Position numbers and translations under genes: made by a program. This document shows, one piece after another, positions 54,003 to 63,058 of a stretch of 64,000 bases of DNA. The notes under the pieces are model-generated. The model was not told the DNA's origin and made no database searches. It was given only the letters and a program-made list of their open reading frames with translations. Location of the stretch: positions 1 through 64,000 of the forward strand of contig NZ_CP059693.1 in assembly GCF_028657945.1 (NCBI RefSeq). The letters run 5' to 3'. This DNA is from Thalassomonas haliotis (GTDB lineage: Bacteria; Pseudomonadota; Gammaproteobacteria; Enterobacterales; Alteromonadaceae). How positions within the stretch are numbered: position 1 is the first letter of the stretch; every line of letters starts with the position of its first letter.

Positions 54003-54395
54003 TTGAATTGGGATGATCTTAAGTACTTTTTAGCTGTGTGCCGTATGGGTTCCATCAGGGCCGCTGCCGCTGAGCTGAATGTTAACCACGCCACGGTATC
54101 AAGACGTATCAACAATTTTGAGGCCTCGCTGGGCCAGAGGTTATTTGAACGTTCGGCAAAGGGTTATATCCGGACCAAAATAGCCGATGAAATCTACCGG
54201 GAGTCTTCACATTTAGAGGAAAGATTGAGCACAGTATCGCGCCAGGTTGCCGGTAAAGATAATTCCCTGTGCGGCGATATCCGTATTACCTTACCCGAGT
54301 TATTTGCCCGCGGCTTGCTTATGCCCGGCATTGCTGAGTTTTGCAAGTTATATCCCCTGATCCATATTGAAATAATCGATTCGGCAAGATGTTAA
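54003..54395 (+). pseudogene. Truncated LysR-family regulator
   Basis: The 130-residue product holds the complete LysR HTH (NWDDLKYFLAVCRMGSIRAAAAELNVNHATVSRRINNFE) and the first strand of the effector domain (DIRITLPELFARGLLMPGIAEF) and then stops at EIIDSARC. Family members run to about 290-300 residues, so roughly 170 are missing. The start is TTG at 54003 with GGAGAA upstream. The stop falls at the 3' end of the convergent unknown gene, suggesting a deletion or rearrangement junction near 54385. It might still bind DNA, but inducer response would be lost. Confidence 0.8.
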
Positions 54396-55402
54396 AAAGC
54401 CGGTAGACCCTGTATCGGCCCCAGGCTCTCCAGGGTGGATCTTATCTTTTCTTTGAGTTTCCCCGGGGTAAGTTTAGGGATCCGGGTTTGGTCTGTGTGG
54501 TAATTGGCTTGTTCAAAATTTGCCGCTAAGCAGGCATTTTCTTTGATAGCAGTGTTATTGCGTAATTTGGATGAAAACCCGGCGATGGCAAATAAATTAA
54601 CCTTATGGCTGAAGCGGTTAAATTCCCGATAGCTAAAAAACTCATCGACATGGCGGTCGCTTAACACAAGCAGTTTTTCAAACAGGCAAAAGACAAATTC
54701 ATTTACCGACAGGGAATCAAGCTGCAGCAATAACGACTGCCCAGTGATTTCGGGCAGTTGTGTCTCCTTGCCGGGAGTTAGCCGTATTTCGGCCAGGTAC
54801 CGTTTTGAGCTGTGCTGCTCTATATGTTTTAGTTCAAATTTTGCACCGTCATAACTGACCTGTTGCAGGCATTTAGTCAGCTGATCATAAGCATAGTCTG
54901 CAGATATTTGTTGAATTTTTTGCTCTGCCCTTTGTTCTGAAAAGAAATCGCTCTGTTGTGCCATCAGCGGCAGATCATGATGGTTGTTAAAAGGTGTGGT
55001 AATGGCGCCCCGGTAGTCCAGGCGAAACAACTCCCTGACTTCATGCTCTCTGGCTTTTTTAATGGCCAGAAAAGCGGTTTGGATAATTTCAGAGGTCGGC
55101 AGCTGAGGTTCTACCCGCCACTTTCTGCCGTAAACAATTTTCATCTCCCTATTGCCTGCTTGCTTATAGTTGTCATAACCGACCACGCCAACCTGAAGGT
55201 ATATGCCGCTTGTATCCTGGCTGACAAAAACAGGGTAACGACTGGAATATTCTATATCCAGGATAAGCTGCTCCACCGATCCCAGGCTGTGCTGGTATAA
55301 CAGGTAGTGCTGGGGGATACATAATTCACCATTGGTTAATTGAACTTTAGGGGCATGTTTAATTGCCGTTTCCCCCGGCTGCAAGTTAATTGGCTTGTTC
55401 AT
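54392..55402 (-). CDS. Hypothetical protein, about 336 residues
   Basis: I do not recognise the family. The start MNKPINLQPGETAIKH at 55402 is preferred over an in-frame ATG at 55510, because the upstream 36 residues overlap the promoter region of rhlE and are cysteine- and basic-rich without homology. No signal peptide, membrane helix or known motif is seen; the protein looks cytoplasmic and mixed alpha/beta, with segments such as LDIEYSSRYPVFVSQDTSGIYLQVG. It is divergent from rhlE and convergent with the truncated LysR gene, whose stop codon overlaps its own. The two may have been joined by a rearrangement. Confidence 0.6.
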   Translation of the reverse strand: MNKPINLQPGETAIKHAPKVQLTNGELCIPQHYLLYQHSLGSVEQLILDIEYSSRYPVFVSQDTSGIYLQVGVVGYDNYKQAGNREMKIVYGRKWRVEPQLPTSEIIQTAFLAIKKAREHEVRELFRLDYRGAITTPFNNHHDLPLMAQQSDFFSEQRAEQKIQQISADYAYDQLTKCLQQVSYDGAKFELKHIEQHSSKRYLAEIRLTPGKETQLPEITGQSLLLQLDSLSVNEFVFCLFEKLLVLSDRHVDEFFSYREFNRFSHKVNLFAIAGFSSKLRNNTAIKENACLAANFEQANYHTDQTRIPKLTPGKLKEKIRSTLESLGPIQGLPAF

Positions 55403-55628
55403 CAAGTGTTTTACTGGTTTAAACTTATTTGCCGATACGTTAACGGCAAATTTAACCGCTGAGAAGTGGCAAAATTTGCAACCCCGGGTCACATTTTTGC
55501 ACCACCTCAAGATTAAAGATCAGATTATGATAACTTTAACCGCCTTTAGCTCAGGATTTAGTGCCATCTCTGGTACACTGCGCGCTACAGTGTTTTATGC
55601 GTGTTTGATACATGTTTTAGGGTGAGTT

Positions 55629-56882
55629 ATGGGTTTTTCTTCTTTAGGTTTGCAGGCCAGTTTGGTGAAGTCTCTTGCTGAGCAAGGGTATCAGCAGCCG
55701 ACCCCGGTACAGCAAGCGGCAATTCCGGTTATTCTCAAGGGGCAGGATATAATGGCGGGGGCGCAAACGGGCACAGGTAAAACCGCTGCTTTTGCCCTGC
55801 CGATATTACAGCTTTTGACCCGGGAAAAAGAAAAGCAGCAGTCAGGCAAGTCTGAAGCCGTTATCCCTTCTCCGGGTGCGTTGGTGCTTACTCCTACCCG
55901 TGAGCTGGCGCAACAGGTACATGCCAGCTTTGAAAAATACGGTGCGCATTTACCTTTTTTTAGCCGGCTCGCTTACGGCGGTGTCAGCATCAATGCCCAG
56001 GTGGAAGGCTTTAACGCCGGAGTTGATATCCTGGTGGCAACACCGGGACGGCTGTTGGATCATCTTGCCAAAGGCTCTCTCACCCTGGAACAACTTAAAT
56101 TTTTGGTTTTTGACGAAGCCGACCGCATGCTGGATATGGGCTTTATCGATGATATCAAGCGTATTCTTAAACAGCTGCCGGAGCAGCGCCAGACCATGCT
56201 GTTTTCGGCAACCTTCGATGCCGCCACCGTCGGTTTGAGTAAAAAGCTGCTCAATCAGCCGGAGATGATCCAGGTGGATCAAGCCAATACCGCGGCCACT
56301 CAAGTCGAGCAGATTATTTATACCGTAGATCCCGACAGAAAGCGGGAATTGATCTCCCATGTGATCGGTGCAAGAAACTGGCACCAGGTATTAATTTTTA
56401 CCCGCAGCAAGCAAAGTGCCGATATGCTGGCGGCGCAAATGAGCAAAGATGGTGTTAAGACCCAGGCCATCCACGGCGACAAATCCCAGGGGGCGAGGGA
56501 AAAGGCGCTGGCAGAATTTAAATCCGGGCAAACCCGGGCCTTAGTGGCCACAGATGTTGCGTCACGCGGCCTGGATATCCGCCAGCTGCAATATGTGATC
56601 AATTATGAATTGCCTTTTAATCCCGAAGATTATATTCACCGCATTGGCCGCAGCGGCCGTGCCGGCAATGCCGGTCTGGCGATTTCCCTGGTATCAACTG
56701 AAGAAGAATATTTGCTGGCGGAGATCGAAGCGGTTTTAGGGCAGGCCTTACCTCAGCAGTGGCTGGAAGGTTATGAGCCGGATTTGACCCGGGAAATTAA
56801 AAGCAACAAAAAAACCAGCCGCTCCGGACAAAAACGCAGGGCTAAGCAGAGAGCGTCGGGCGGTCGTAACCGCAGGCGTTAA
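55629..56882 (+). CDS. rhlE: DEAD-box RNA helicase RhlE
   Basis: ATP-dependent RNA helicase of the RhlE group, active in ribosome assembly and RNA turnover. Motifs in order: Q motif PTPVQQAAIP, AQTGTGKT, PTRELAQQ, TPGRLLD, DEAD in VFDEADRMLDMGF, SAT, and HRIGRSGRAG. The C-terminal tail is short and basic (KSNKKTSRSGQKRRAKQRA). Length 417 aa fits RhlE rather than the longer CsdA. It has a 220-base upstream gap; TACACT at 55574 with a TG ahead is a possible extended -10 box. Confidence 0.93.
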   Translation: MGFSSLGLQASLVKSLAEQGYQQPTPVQQAAIPVILKGQDIMAGAQTGTGKTAAFALPILQLLTREKEKQQSGKSEAVIPSPGALVLTPTRELAQQVHASFEKYGAHLPFFSRLAYGGVSINAQVEGFNAGVDILVATPGRLLDHLAKGSLTLEQLKFLVFDEADRMLDMGFIDDIKRILKQLPEQRQTMLFSATFDAATVGLSKKLLNQPEMIQVDQANTAATQVEQIIYTVDPDRKRELISHVIGARNWHQVLIFTRSKQSADMLAAQMSKDGVKTQAIHGDKSQGAREKALAEFKSGQTRALVATDVASRGLDIRQLQYVINYELPFNPEDYIHRIGRSGRAGNAGLAISLVSTEEEYLLAEIEAVLGQALPQQWLEGYEPDLTREIKSNKKTSRSGQKRRAKQRASGGRNRRR

Positions 56883-57166
56883 CCGGCTTTTGCTTTCCCT
56901 GGCTGTGATCAAACACTATTGGTTTCAGATAAGACCAGATACTAAGCTGTTTCTTGATACATTAGGCTTAGTCGACCCAGGTTTGATTTAGCCGGGTCAA
57001 ATGTGTAAACAATAAGCAAAAATGCTGATTACTATGGCTATTTTTCCTTATTTGCATAAGAATTATTGACAACCTTTACTTTTAAGCCCAGTTTGTTACT
57101 TTAACTGTACTGGCACTAAATCTAAAGCCGTATCAGATAAGAATAATTATTGTACAGCAGGGACTA

Positions 57167-58549
57167 ATGTTAGAGTATCAAGATTTATTAAAGCCAATTT
57201 CACCTGAGTCCCCGACCGGAATTTACTTAAAGAGTGATCGGGCGGTATACCGCAATCTGCGCAACATCTTTAATGCCGCGCAGTCTTCCTTTCGGCGCCT
57301 GATAGAAACACCAGATTCATCGGAAGATGAAACCCTGTTTGAAGAGAATCAGCAGAACTGGCAAAAGCTATCTGATATTTGCTGGCAAACCCTGCAGGAA
57401 ACCAGTAAAGATATTGAAGTCTATTGCTGGTGGCTGATGTCATTGTCTTTTCAGCGGGATTCCATTGCCAAGATCGCCGGCGGCCTGGAAACTTTAGTGC
57501 CCTTTATGGAAACCTTTTGGCCGGATGTACATCCGCGTATTCCCGATGAAAAATTAAAATCATCCGAGGCGCAGGACCAGGCCAAGGAAATTGCCGAATT
57601 ACAATTAAGGCCTTTTATCCAGTTACTGGGGGAAAGTGATAACAGCGGTTTGTTGTATATGCCGTTGCAAATGTTGTCCCTGGTAGGAGAGATTGACCAC
57701 GGCGCTTACCTTTCTGCCAATAAAGGCGGCAAACTGGCGGAATTAAAAGCCCAGGCACAGCAAGCTTTTTCCGGGGCAAAAAATGACGTAACTGCTACCA
57801 TAAAAGCTCTGGGCCTGGCCCTGGACTCGGTGGAAAAATTAGATGCCTGGATCGGTAAAACCTGCGGCGAGCTGTCAATCTCTGCGGTAACTTGTCGTTT
57901 CCTCAAAGGCAACTTAAATGACTGCCTGGAAGCGATTAAATATCTGGTGGGCAATAACTATCAGGTATGGCCGCTGGACATTGCCAAACAGGAACAAATA
58001 TCTTCAGAACAATCAGCAAGTTCGGGGCAGTCGCAAGAAAAAACAGAAAATTTAGCAAATAATTGCAACCAAAACCCGGCAGAGGTTACTCACTCGGTAA
58101 GCCATGCTGAAACTGTGCAGCAAGTGATGATCACCAGTGAGCAAATCAACAACCGGGATCAGGCGTTTCAGGAGTTGCGCAGGCTCGCCGAATATTTCAA
58201 TAAGGCCGAGCCCCATAGCCCGGTATCCTTTTTATTGGAAAAAGCGATACGCTGGGGTTATATGTCCTTGCCGGAGTTAATGCAGGAGCTGGTGGCGGGT
58301 AACGACAAGGTATTAAGTCAGATTGCCATGGTCACCGGCATGGACGGCGAGAAAACCCAGTTGCCGGAGAACGCGCCTGTTAGTGCGGCCGCCGTTCAGC
58401 CGGCGCCGGTAACCGCCGCAGCGAGTGCGCCGCAGCAACAAGAATCGAATTCATCGGCGGTAGCTTCTACCGAGGCAGCAAAGCCCGCTGAAAAAGAAGA
58501 AAGTAAAGTAAGTACAGAAACGGCAGCCGACTCCGGATTCCAATGGTAA
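57167..58549 (+). CDS. tssA: Type VI secretion system protein TssA
   Basis: TssA caps and primes sheath assembly of the T6SS. The N-terminal ImpA_N domain (LLKPISPESPTGIYLKSD, WWLMSLSFQRDSIAKIAGGLETLVPFMETFWPDVHP) spans roughly residues 1-130. A middle helical part follows, and the C-terminal region (FQELRRLAEYFNKAEPHSPVSFLLEKAIRWGYMSLPELMQEL) is typical. The final 80 residues are alanine-, proline- and glutamate-rich, low-complexity, ending ADSGFQW. Length 460 aa. It opens the T6SS cluster; hcp follows after 45 bases. Confidence 0.92.
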   Translation: MLEYQDLLKPISPESPTGIYLKSDRAVYRNLRNIFNAAQSSFRRLIETPDSSEDETLFEENQQNWQKLSDICWQTLQETSKDIEVYCWWLMSLSFQRDSIAKIAGGLETLVPFMETFWPDVHPRIPDEKLKSSEAQDQAKEIAELQLRPFIQLLGESDNSGLLYMPLQMLSLVGEIDHGAYLSANKGGKLAELKAQAQQAFSGAKNDVTATIKALGLALDSVEKLDAWIGKTCGELSISAVTCRFLKGNLNDCLEAIKYLVGNNYQVWPLDIAKQEQISSEQSASSGQSQEKTENLANNCNQNPAEVTHSVSHAETVQQVMITSEQINNRDQAFQELRRLAEYFNKAEPHSPVSFLLEKAIRWGYMSLPELMQELVAGNDKVLSQIAMVTGMDGEKTQLPENAPVSAAAVQPAPVTAAASAPQQQESNSSAVASTEAAKPAEKEESKVSTETAADSGFQW

Positions 58550-58594
58550 TTCGGATCGAAAGTTGATTTAAACGATAAAAATGGAGAAAAAAAT

Positions 58595-59125
58595 ATGGCT
58601 TCAATTTACATGAGAATAGACGGCAACGACACTATTAAAGGTTCGGCAACCGTTACAGATATCGGTGGTAAGAAAGGATTTTTTGCTCTTGACTCAACTT
58701 CATGGAGCGCAATGCGTAATGTTAGTGTTGATATCGGCAATGCTGACAACAATGACGGCGGCATGGTTGCTTTAGGTGAAATCCAGTGTGCCAAGCAGTT
58801 AGACGGTGCCAGCCCGTTCATCACCACCTTTTTATTCGCCCCGGGTGAAGAAGGTAAAAAAGTAGAAATCGTTTTCACTAAGCCGAACCGTGCCGGTAAA
58901 GGCCTGATCCCTTACTTCATCTTGACCCTGGAAAATGCCCGTATTTCCAGCTACAGCGTTTCCGGTAGCGACGGCAGCCAGCCTGGCGAAAACTTTGCCA
59001 TGACGTATGCCACGATCGCGCAAACCTACTATGTAGAAGCAGAAGGCGGTAAAGTTGAGAAAGCGGCCGAAGTTGCCTTTGACACCCAAGCGGCTGAAAT
59101 TACTTCGCAAGCAGATCTGAAGTAA
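58595..59125 (+). CDS. hcp: Type VI secretion system Hcp tube protein
   Basis: Hcp (TssD) hexamers stack into the inner tube ejected by the T6SS and also carry effectors. The 176-residue protein starts MASIYMRIDGNDTIKGS and has the ALDSTSWSAMRNVSVDIGNADNN region and SYSVSGSDGSQPGENFAMTYATI near the C-terminus. A purine-rich AATGGAGAAAAAA lies before the ATG. Placing hcp between tssA and tssB is less common than after tssC; the high-output tube gene here is read before the sheath genes. Confidence 0.93.
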   Translation: MASIYMRIDGNDTIKGSATVTDIGGKKGFFALDSTSWSAMRNVSVDIGNADNNDGGMVALGEIQCAKQLDGASPFITTFLFAPGEEGKKVEIVFTKPNRAGKGLIPYFILTLENARISSYSVSGSDGSQPGENFAMTYATIAQTYYVEAEGGKVEKAAEVAFDTQAAEITSQADLK

Positions 59126-59156
59126 CTCCCGATAAAATGAATTCAGGAATATAACA

Positions 59157-59660
59157 ATGGCTTTAAACTCACAACACAAACGAGTCAGTAAGAACCGCGT
59201 CAGTATTACTTATGATGTGGAAACCAACGGTGCATTGGAAACAAAAGAATTGCCTTTTGTGGTCGGTGTCGTTGGCGATTTTTCGGCAGATAAGGAAGAC
59301 AAGGTAGATGTTGCCGATCGCGAGTTTTTTCAAATAGACAAAGATAACTTTGATACTGTGATGAAACGTGTCGGCCCCGAGTTAAAACTTAAGGTAGACA
59401 ATGTTTTAACGGATGATAACAGTCAAATTGAAGCAAACTTAAGTTTTGATTCAATGAAAGACTTTACCCCGGAAGCCATTGTTGAAAAAGTTGATGCCTT
59501 GAAAAAGCTGGTGGATACCCGTAACCAGTTAAAAGTGTTGCTTAGCAAGGCGGATCGTTCCAGGGATTTGGAAAAATTGTTAAAAGAAGTATTAACGGAT
59601 GCCGAAACGATCAATTCTTTATCGGCGGAGTTAGGTGTTAATAGCGAGGGGGATGCGTAA
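59157..59660 (+). CDS. tssB: Type VI secretion system sheath protein TssB
   Basis: Small subunit of the contractile sheath (VipA/TssB), pairing with TssC. The N-terminal signature HKRVSKNRVSITYDVETNG and ELPFVVGVVGDFSADKED are clear; the C-terminal helices carry VEKVDALKKLVDTRNQLKVLL. Length 167 aa is typical. Its stop codon overlaps the tssC ATG by one base, matching 1:1 production of the sheath heterodimer. Confidence 0.95.
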   Translation: MALNSQHKRVSKNRVSITYDVETNGALETKELPFVVGVVGDFSADKEDKVDVADREFFQIDKDNFDTVMKRVGPELKLKVDNVLTDDNSQIEANLSFDSMKDFTPEAIVEKVDALKKLVDTRNQLKVLLSKADRSRDLEKLLKEVLTDAETINSLSAELGVNSEGDA

Positions 59661-61138
59661 TGAGCACTGAACAAGAACAAGGTGCAGCACCGGAAGGTGA
59701 AGCGCAGGAGCTGAGCTTCCTTGACCGCGCTGTTGCCGCAACCACGCAAACGGCCCCGGATACCACCAAAGAGTTGATGTCCGTGCTGATGGATCAGGCG
59801 TTGGACGGTACCGTTACCTGGGATAAAAACCTCACCAAGACCATAGAAAATGCCATTGCCGCCATTGACGGTAAGCTGTCCAAGCAGTTATCCGCCATAA
59901 TGCAGCAGGATAAGTTCCAGAAGCTTGAAGGCAGCTGGCTTGGTCTGAACAAGTTAGTGAAAGAAAGTGAAGTCGGCGCCGACTTAAAAATTAAGATGGC
60001 TGACTTTAACCAGGACGATTTACTGGAGCAGTTTGAAGATGCCCCGGCCATCGACCGCAGCCCGTTATTCAATACCTTGTACCAGCATGAATACGGTACT
60101 GCCGGTGGTGAACCTTACGGTTTACTGCTTGGTGATTACCAGTTTGATGCCAGCGATGAAAGCGTTTCTCTGCTGCGCTACATGGGTGAAACGGCAGCGG
60201 CCTGTCATGCGCCATTTGTGGCGGCGGCTTCGCCTAACATGTTTGAATTAGACAGCTTTGATGTCTTTAACGAAGGCAAGCCGGTAGCGCCTGCGTTTGA
60301 TTCCCCGGCCTATGCCGCCTGGAATTCTTTCCGTGAAAGCGACGATGCCCGCTATGTGTCTTTGACCTTGCCACAAACCATTGCCCGTTTACCTTACGGT
60401 AAAAAAGGCGCTTCGGTAAAATCGTTTGATTTTGAAGAATTGGACTTAGATGCCGAAGGTAATCCGAGACCTACCGGCAATGATCAAATCGTCTGGTCAA
60501 ATGCCGCCTACGCCATGGGACTGAAAATGACCCAGGCCTATACGGCGACCGGTTGGTGTACTTCTATCCGCGGCCTGGAAAACGGCGGTAAGGTCGAAGC
60601 GCTGTCGAACCTGACCTATAAGTCGGATGCCGGTGATATCCAGCAGCAATGTCCTACCGAAGTGAACTTAACCGATGAGCGTGAAAAAGAGCTCAGCGAT
60701 TTAGGTTTCCTACCTTTAGTGCATTACAAAAGCTCGGATTACGCGGTCTTTATCGGTGGTCAAACGACCCAGAAGCCTAAGACCTATACCGATCCTGATG
60801 CCACGGCTAATGCCGCTATTTCGGCGCGCTTGCCGTTTATTATGGCCAGCAGCCGTATTGCCCATTACCTGAAAATTATGGGACGCGACAAGTTAGGCTC
60901 TAACCTTGAAGCGGCGGATGTTGAACGTGATCTTAATATGTGGATCAGCCAGTTCACCAACCCGGGCGCGATTGGCAACGAGCAAAGAGCGAAAACGCCA
61001 TTGGCGGAATCTGCCATCAAGGTGGTAGAACAGCCGGGTAAACCGGGCGCGTTCTCGGCCGTGGCCCACTTAAGACCTTGGTTACAGATGGAAGCGTTAA
61101 CGACCTCTGTACGTATGGTTGCCAAAATACCAGGTTAA
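59660..61138 (+). CDS. tssC: Type VI secretion system sheath protein TssC
   Basis: Large sheath subunit (VipB/TssC) that contracts to drive the Hcp tube. The family motifs are LSKQLSAIMQQDKFQKLEGSW, FNTLYQHEYGTAGGEPYGLLLGDY, ARFPYG-like ARLPYGKKG and the C-terminal LNMWISQFTNP block. Length 492 aa is standard. It overlaps tssB by one base. A perfect 8-bp hairpin lies 10 bases after its stop, and a second TssC-type gene follows. Confidence 0.96.
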   Translation: MSTEQEQGAAPEGEAQELSFLDRAVAATTQTAPDTTKELMSVLMDQALDGTVTWDKNLTKTIENAIAAIDGKLSKQLSAIMQQDKFQKLEGSWLGLNKLVKESEVGADLKIKMADFNQDDLLEQFEDAPAIDRSPLFNTLYQHEYGTAGGEPYGLLLGDYQFDASDESVSLLRYMGETAAACHAPFVAAASPNMFELDSFDVFNEGKPVAPAFDSPAYAAWNSFRESDDARYVSLTLPQTIARLPYGKKGASVKSFDFEELDLDAEGNPRPTGNDQIVWSNAAYAMGLKMTQAYTATGWCTSIRGLENGGKVEALSNLTYKSDAGDIQQQCPTEVNLTDEREKELSDLGFLPLVHYKSSDYAVFIGGQTTQKPKTYTDPDATANAAISARLPFIMASSRIAHYLKIMGRDKLGSNLEAADVERDLNMWISQFTNPGAIGNEQRAKTPLAESAIKVVEQPGKPGAFSAVAHLRPWLQMEALTTSVRMVAKIPG

Positions 61139-61147
61139 TCCTGTGAC

Positions 61148-61167
61148 GGGTGGCCAAACGGCCACCC
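61148..61167 (+). promoter_or_regulatory. Intercistronic hairpin between the two tssC genes
   Basis: GGGTGGCC (61148-61155) and GGCCACCC (61160-61167) form a perfect 8-bp GC-rich stem with an AAAC tetraloop. No T-run follows, so it is not a normal terminator. It could stabilise the upstream mRNA end or reduce expression of downstream genes. Confidence 0.7.
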
Positions 61168-61177
61168 GATATCCCCT

Positions 61178-62599
61178 ATGACGATATCTATGAATTGCCT
61201 GAAAGAGCTGCTGGCCTTAGACAATGATAAGCCGGAATTTTTGCACCAGGCGACGGCAATACTGATTAACACCGCCAGTGATAAGGCCGGTGACAGTCAT
61301 TGGGATGTTTCAAAATTAACGGCATTGCTGATCAAGTTGATCTCTGTGATCGATCAGAAATTAAGTGAACAAATGTCGTTAATTTTGCAACATCCGGATT
61401 ATCAGGATCTGGAAGCGCGCTGGAGCAGTATCAATAACCTGATTTCTGTGCCTTTTAATAAGAACCGCGTCAAAGTCAAATGTCTCGATTACGACTGGAA
61501 TGTTGTTTCCGCAGACGTCAATCTCTCGCCCGGATTGAAATACAGCCAGTTATACAACAAGATAGGTAATAACGAACTGAATACCTTAGGGGGAGAGCCC
61601 TTTGGTTTAATGCTGGTGGATCACCAGGTATCCGCCGAGCTTAATGATTTTTCCGAATATGATGACCTCTATACCCTGGAATTGCTCGGCGCCCTGGGAC
61701 AGCATTGTTTGTGCCCGATCATTATGTCGCCTGAAGACAGCTTCTTCGGTGAAAGCGATGCCAAGTGGTTAAGCGATACCCAAAGGGTCAACAAGGTAAT
61801 TAACGGGCCGGATTATCTCAGCTGGCAGAAATTGCGCCGGGTAGACTCCAGCCGTTTCCTGGGCTTGACCTTGCCGAAAATGAAAATCCGCGAACCTTAT
61901 CAAAACCATACCTGCGGTTTTGTTTTTAACGAGCTGATGCCGGAAAACCCCGATCATTACGGCTTATGGGGCAATGCCCACTTCGCCTTTGCCGCCACCT
62001 GTATCCGCGAGTTTAACCGCATCAGCTGGTTCGGCTTTTTAAAGTCCCGCTGGAACGACAGGTTGCAGGGGGCGGTGGTGAATATTCCTGAATTGGCGAC
62101 CCCCCATTGCTGGCAGTATCCGGAGGCGAAAACCCGCTTTTTCGGTCACCTGGCGCAGTTTTACGCCGGGCAGGGCTTTATTCCGTTATCCCATAGTCCG
62201 CTGACGGATAAATATTATTTTATGGATAACCATTCGGTGTGGCAGGGGCCGGGCGGTAACGATGACAAGGTTTTATCCTTGATCCAGACCACGCTTATTT
62301 GCTGCCGTGTTGCCCATTACCTGAAGGTACAGATACGGGAATTGCTCGGCAGTTTTCTGTCCGCGGTGGAGTGTGAGCAGTATTTGTCAAAATGGTTGAG
62401 TAAATATGTCTCCAATGTTTCCTCCGGCAATGATGAAACCCTGGCGAAATATCCGCTAAGAAGCGCCAAGGTCAAGGTCAGGGAAGCGAAAGCCTCGCCG
62501 GGAGAATATGTCTGTGAGGTGTCGCTGCAACCCCAGTATCAGTTTGATATGTTTGCCGGGCAAATTATGCTGACCACAGATCTGGCGGAGTCTGCCTGA
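61178..62599 (+). CDS. Second TssC-family (ImpC/EvpB-like) sheath paralogue
   Basis: A 473-residue protein clearly homologous to the preceding TssC: LSEQMSLILQHPDYQDLEARW corresponds to LSKQLSAIMQQDKFQKLEGSW, and YNKIGNNELNTLGGEPFGLML to YQHEYGTAGGEPYGLLL; KMKIREPY matches the region of QTIARLPY. Overall it is strongly diverged, so it may be a specialised sheath end or a minor component. No clear ribosome site precedes the ATG; an in-frame ATG at 61190 is an alternative. Its stop overlaps the tssE start by one base. Confidence 0.9.
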   Translation: MTISMNCLKELLALDNDKPEFLHQATAILINTASDKAGDSHWDVSKLTALLIKLISVIDQKLSEQMSLILQHPDYQDLEARWSSINNLISVPFNKNRVKVKCLDYDWNVVSADVNLSPGLKYSQLYNKIGNNELNTLGGEPFGLMLVDHQVSAELNDFSEYDDLYTLELLGALGQHCLCPIIMSPEDSFFGESDAKWLSDTQRVNKVINGPDYLSWQKLRRVDSSRFLGLTLPKMKIREPYQNHTCGFVFNELMPENPDHYGLWGNAHFAFAATCIREFNRISWFGFLKSRWNDRLQGAVVNIPELATPHCWQYPEAKTRFFGHLAQFYAGQGFIPLSHSPLTDKYYFMDNHSVWQGPGGNDDKVLSLIQTTLICCRVAHYLKVQIRELLGSFLSAVECEQYLSKWLSKYVSNVSSGNDETLAKYPLRSAKVKVREAKASPGEYVCEVSLQPQYQFDMFAGQIMLTTDLAESA

Positions 62600-63012
62600 T
62601 GGTTTTTATCCGCACCTTTATCAAAGATCACCAGGGGGGCGAAGACAGCCCTTTACTGAGATCGATTAAATATAATTTAAAGCAGCTGCTGGAAAGCGAA
62701 GCGCCGCTGATGGTGCTGGACCGGGATCTCAAAGCCTGCCAGCATTCTATCCTGGCTTACGGCGTTGAAGACATCCAGAGCCTGAATTACCAGCTGGGCA
62801 AGGGCATTTTTATTACCCGCATCAAGCAGCTGATCCACGACTTTGAGCAAAGAATAGAAAACCTGGAGATCACTATCCTGACCAATGAAGAAAAACAAAA
62901 CGCGATACGTTTTATCATTGCCGGCGATTTGGTTAACGGCCAGGAATTTCAGCTCAATAGCCTGCTTAATATCAGTGATTTTAGTATCACGCTGGAGGAT
63001 GAACTTGTTTGA
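62599..63012 (+). CDS. tssE: Type VI secretion system baseplate protein TssE
   Basis: Homologue of phage T4 gp25 (GPW/gp25 family), a wedge component linking baseplate and sheath. The 137-residue protein has a C-terminal core: SILAYGVEDIQSLNY, KQLIHDFEQRIENLEITILTNEEKQ and FIIAGDLVNG. Length is normal. It is translationally coupled to the second tssC gene. The gap to tssF contains a duplicated copy of the tssF 5' region. Confidence 0.92.
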   Translation: MVFIRTFIKDHQGGEDSPLLRSIKYNLKQLLESEAPLMVLDRDLKACQHSILAYGVEDIQSLNYQLGKGIFITRIKQLIHDFEQRIENLEITILTNEEKQNAIRFIIAGDLVNGQEFQLNSLLNISDFSITLEDELV

Positions 63013-63058
63013 TAAGGATTATTCTATTCCTGGGTTCGCTAGCCTGCCCGGTTATAAA

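Noticed and set aside
57111-57128. A sigma-54-like TGGCAC...GC upstream of tssA.
   Set aside because: The GG-to-GC spacing is 13 bases rather than the required 10.
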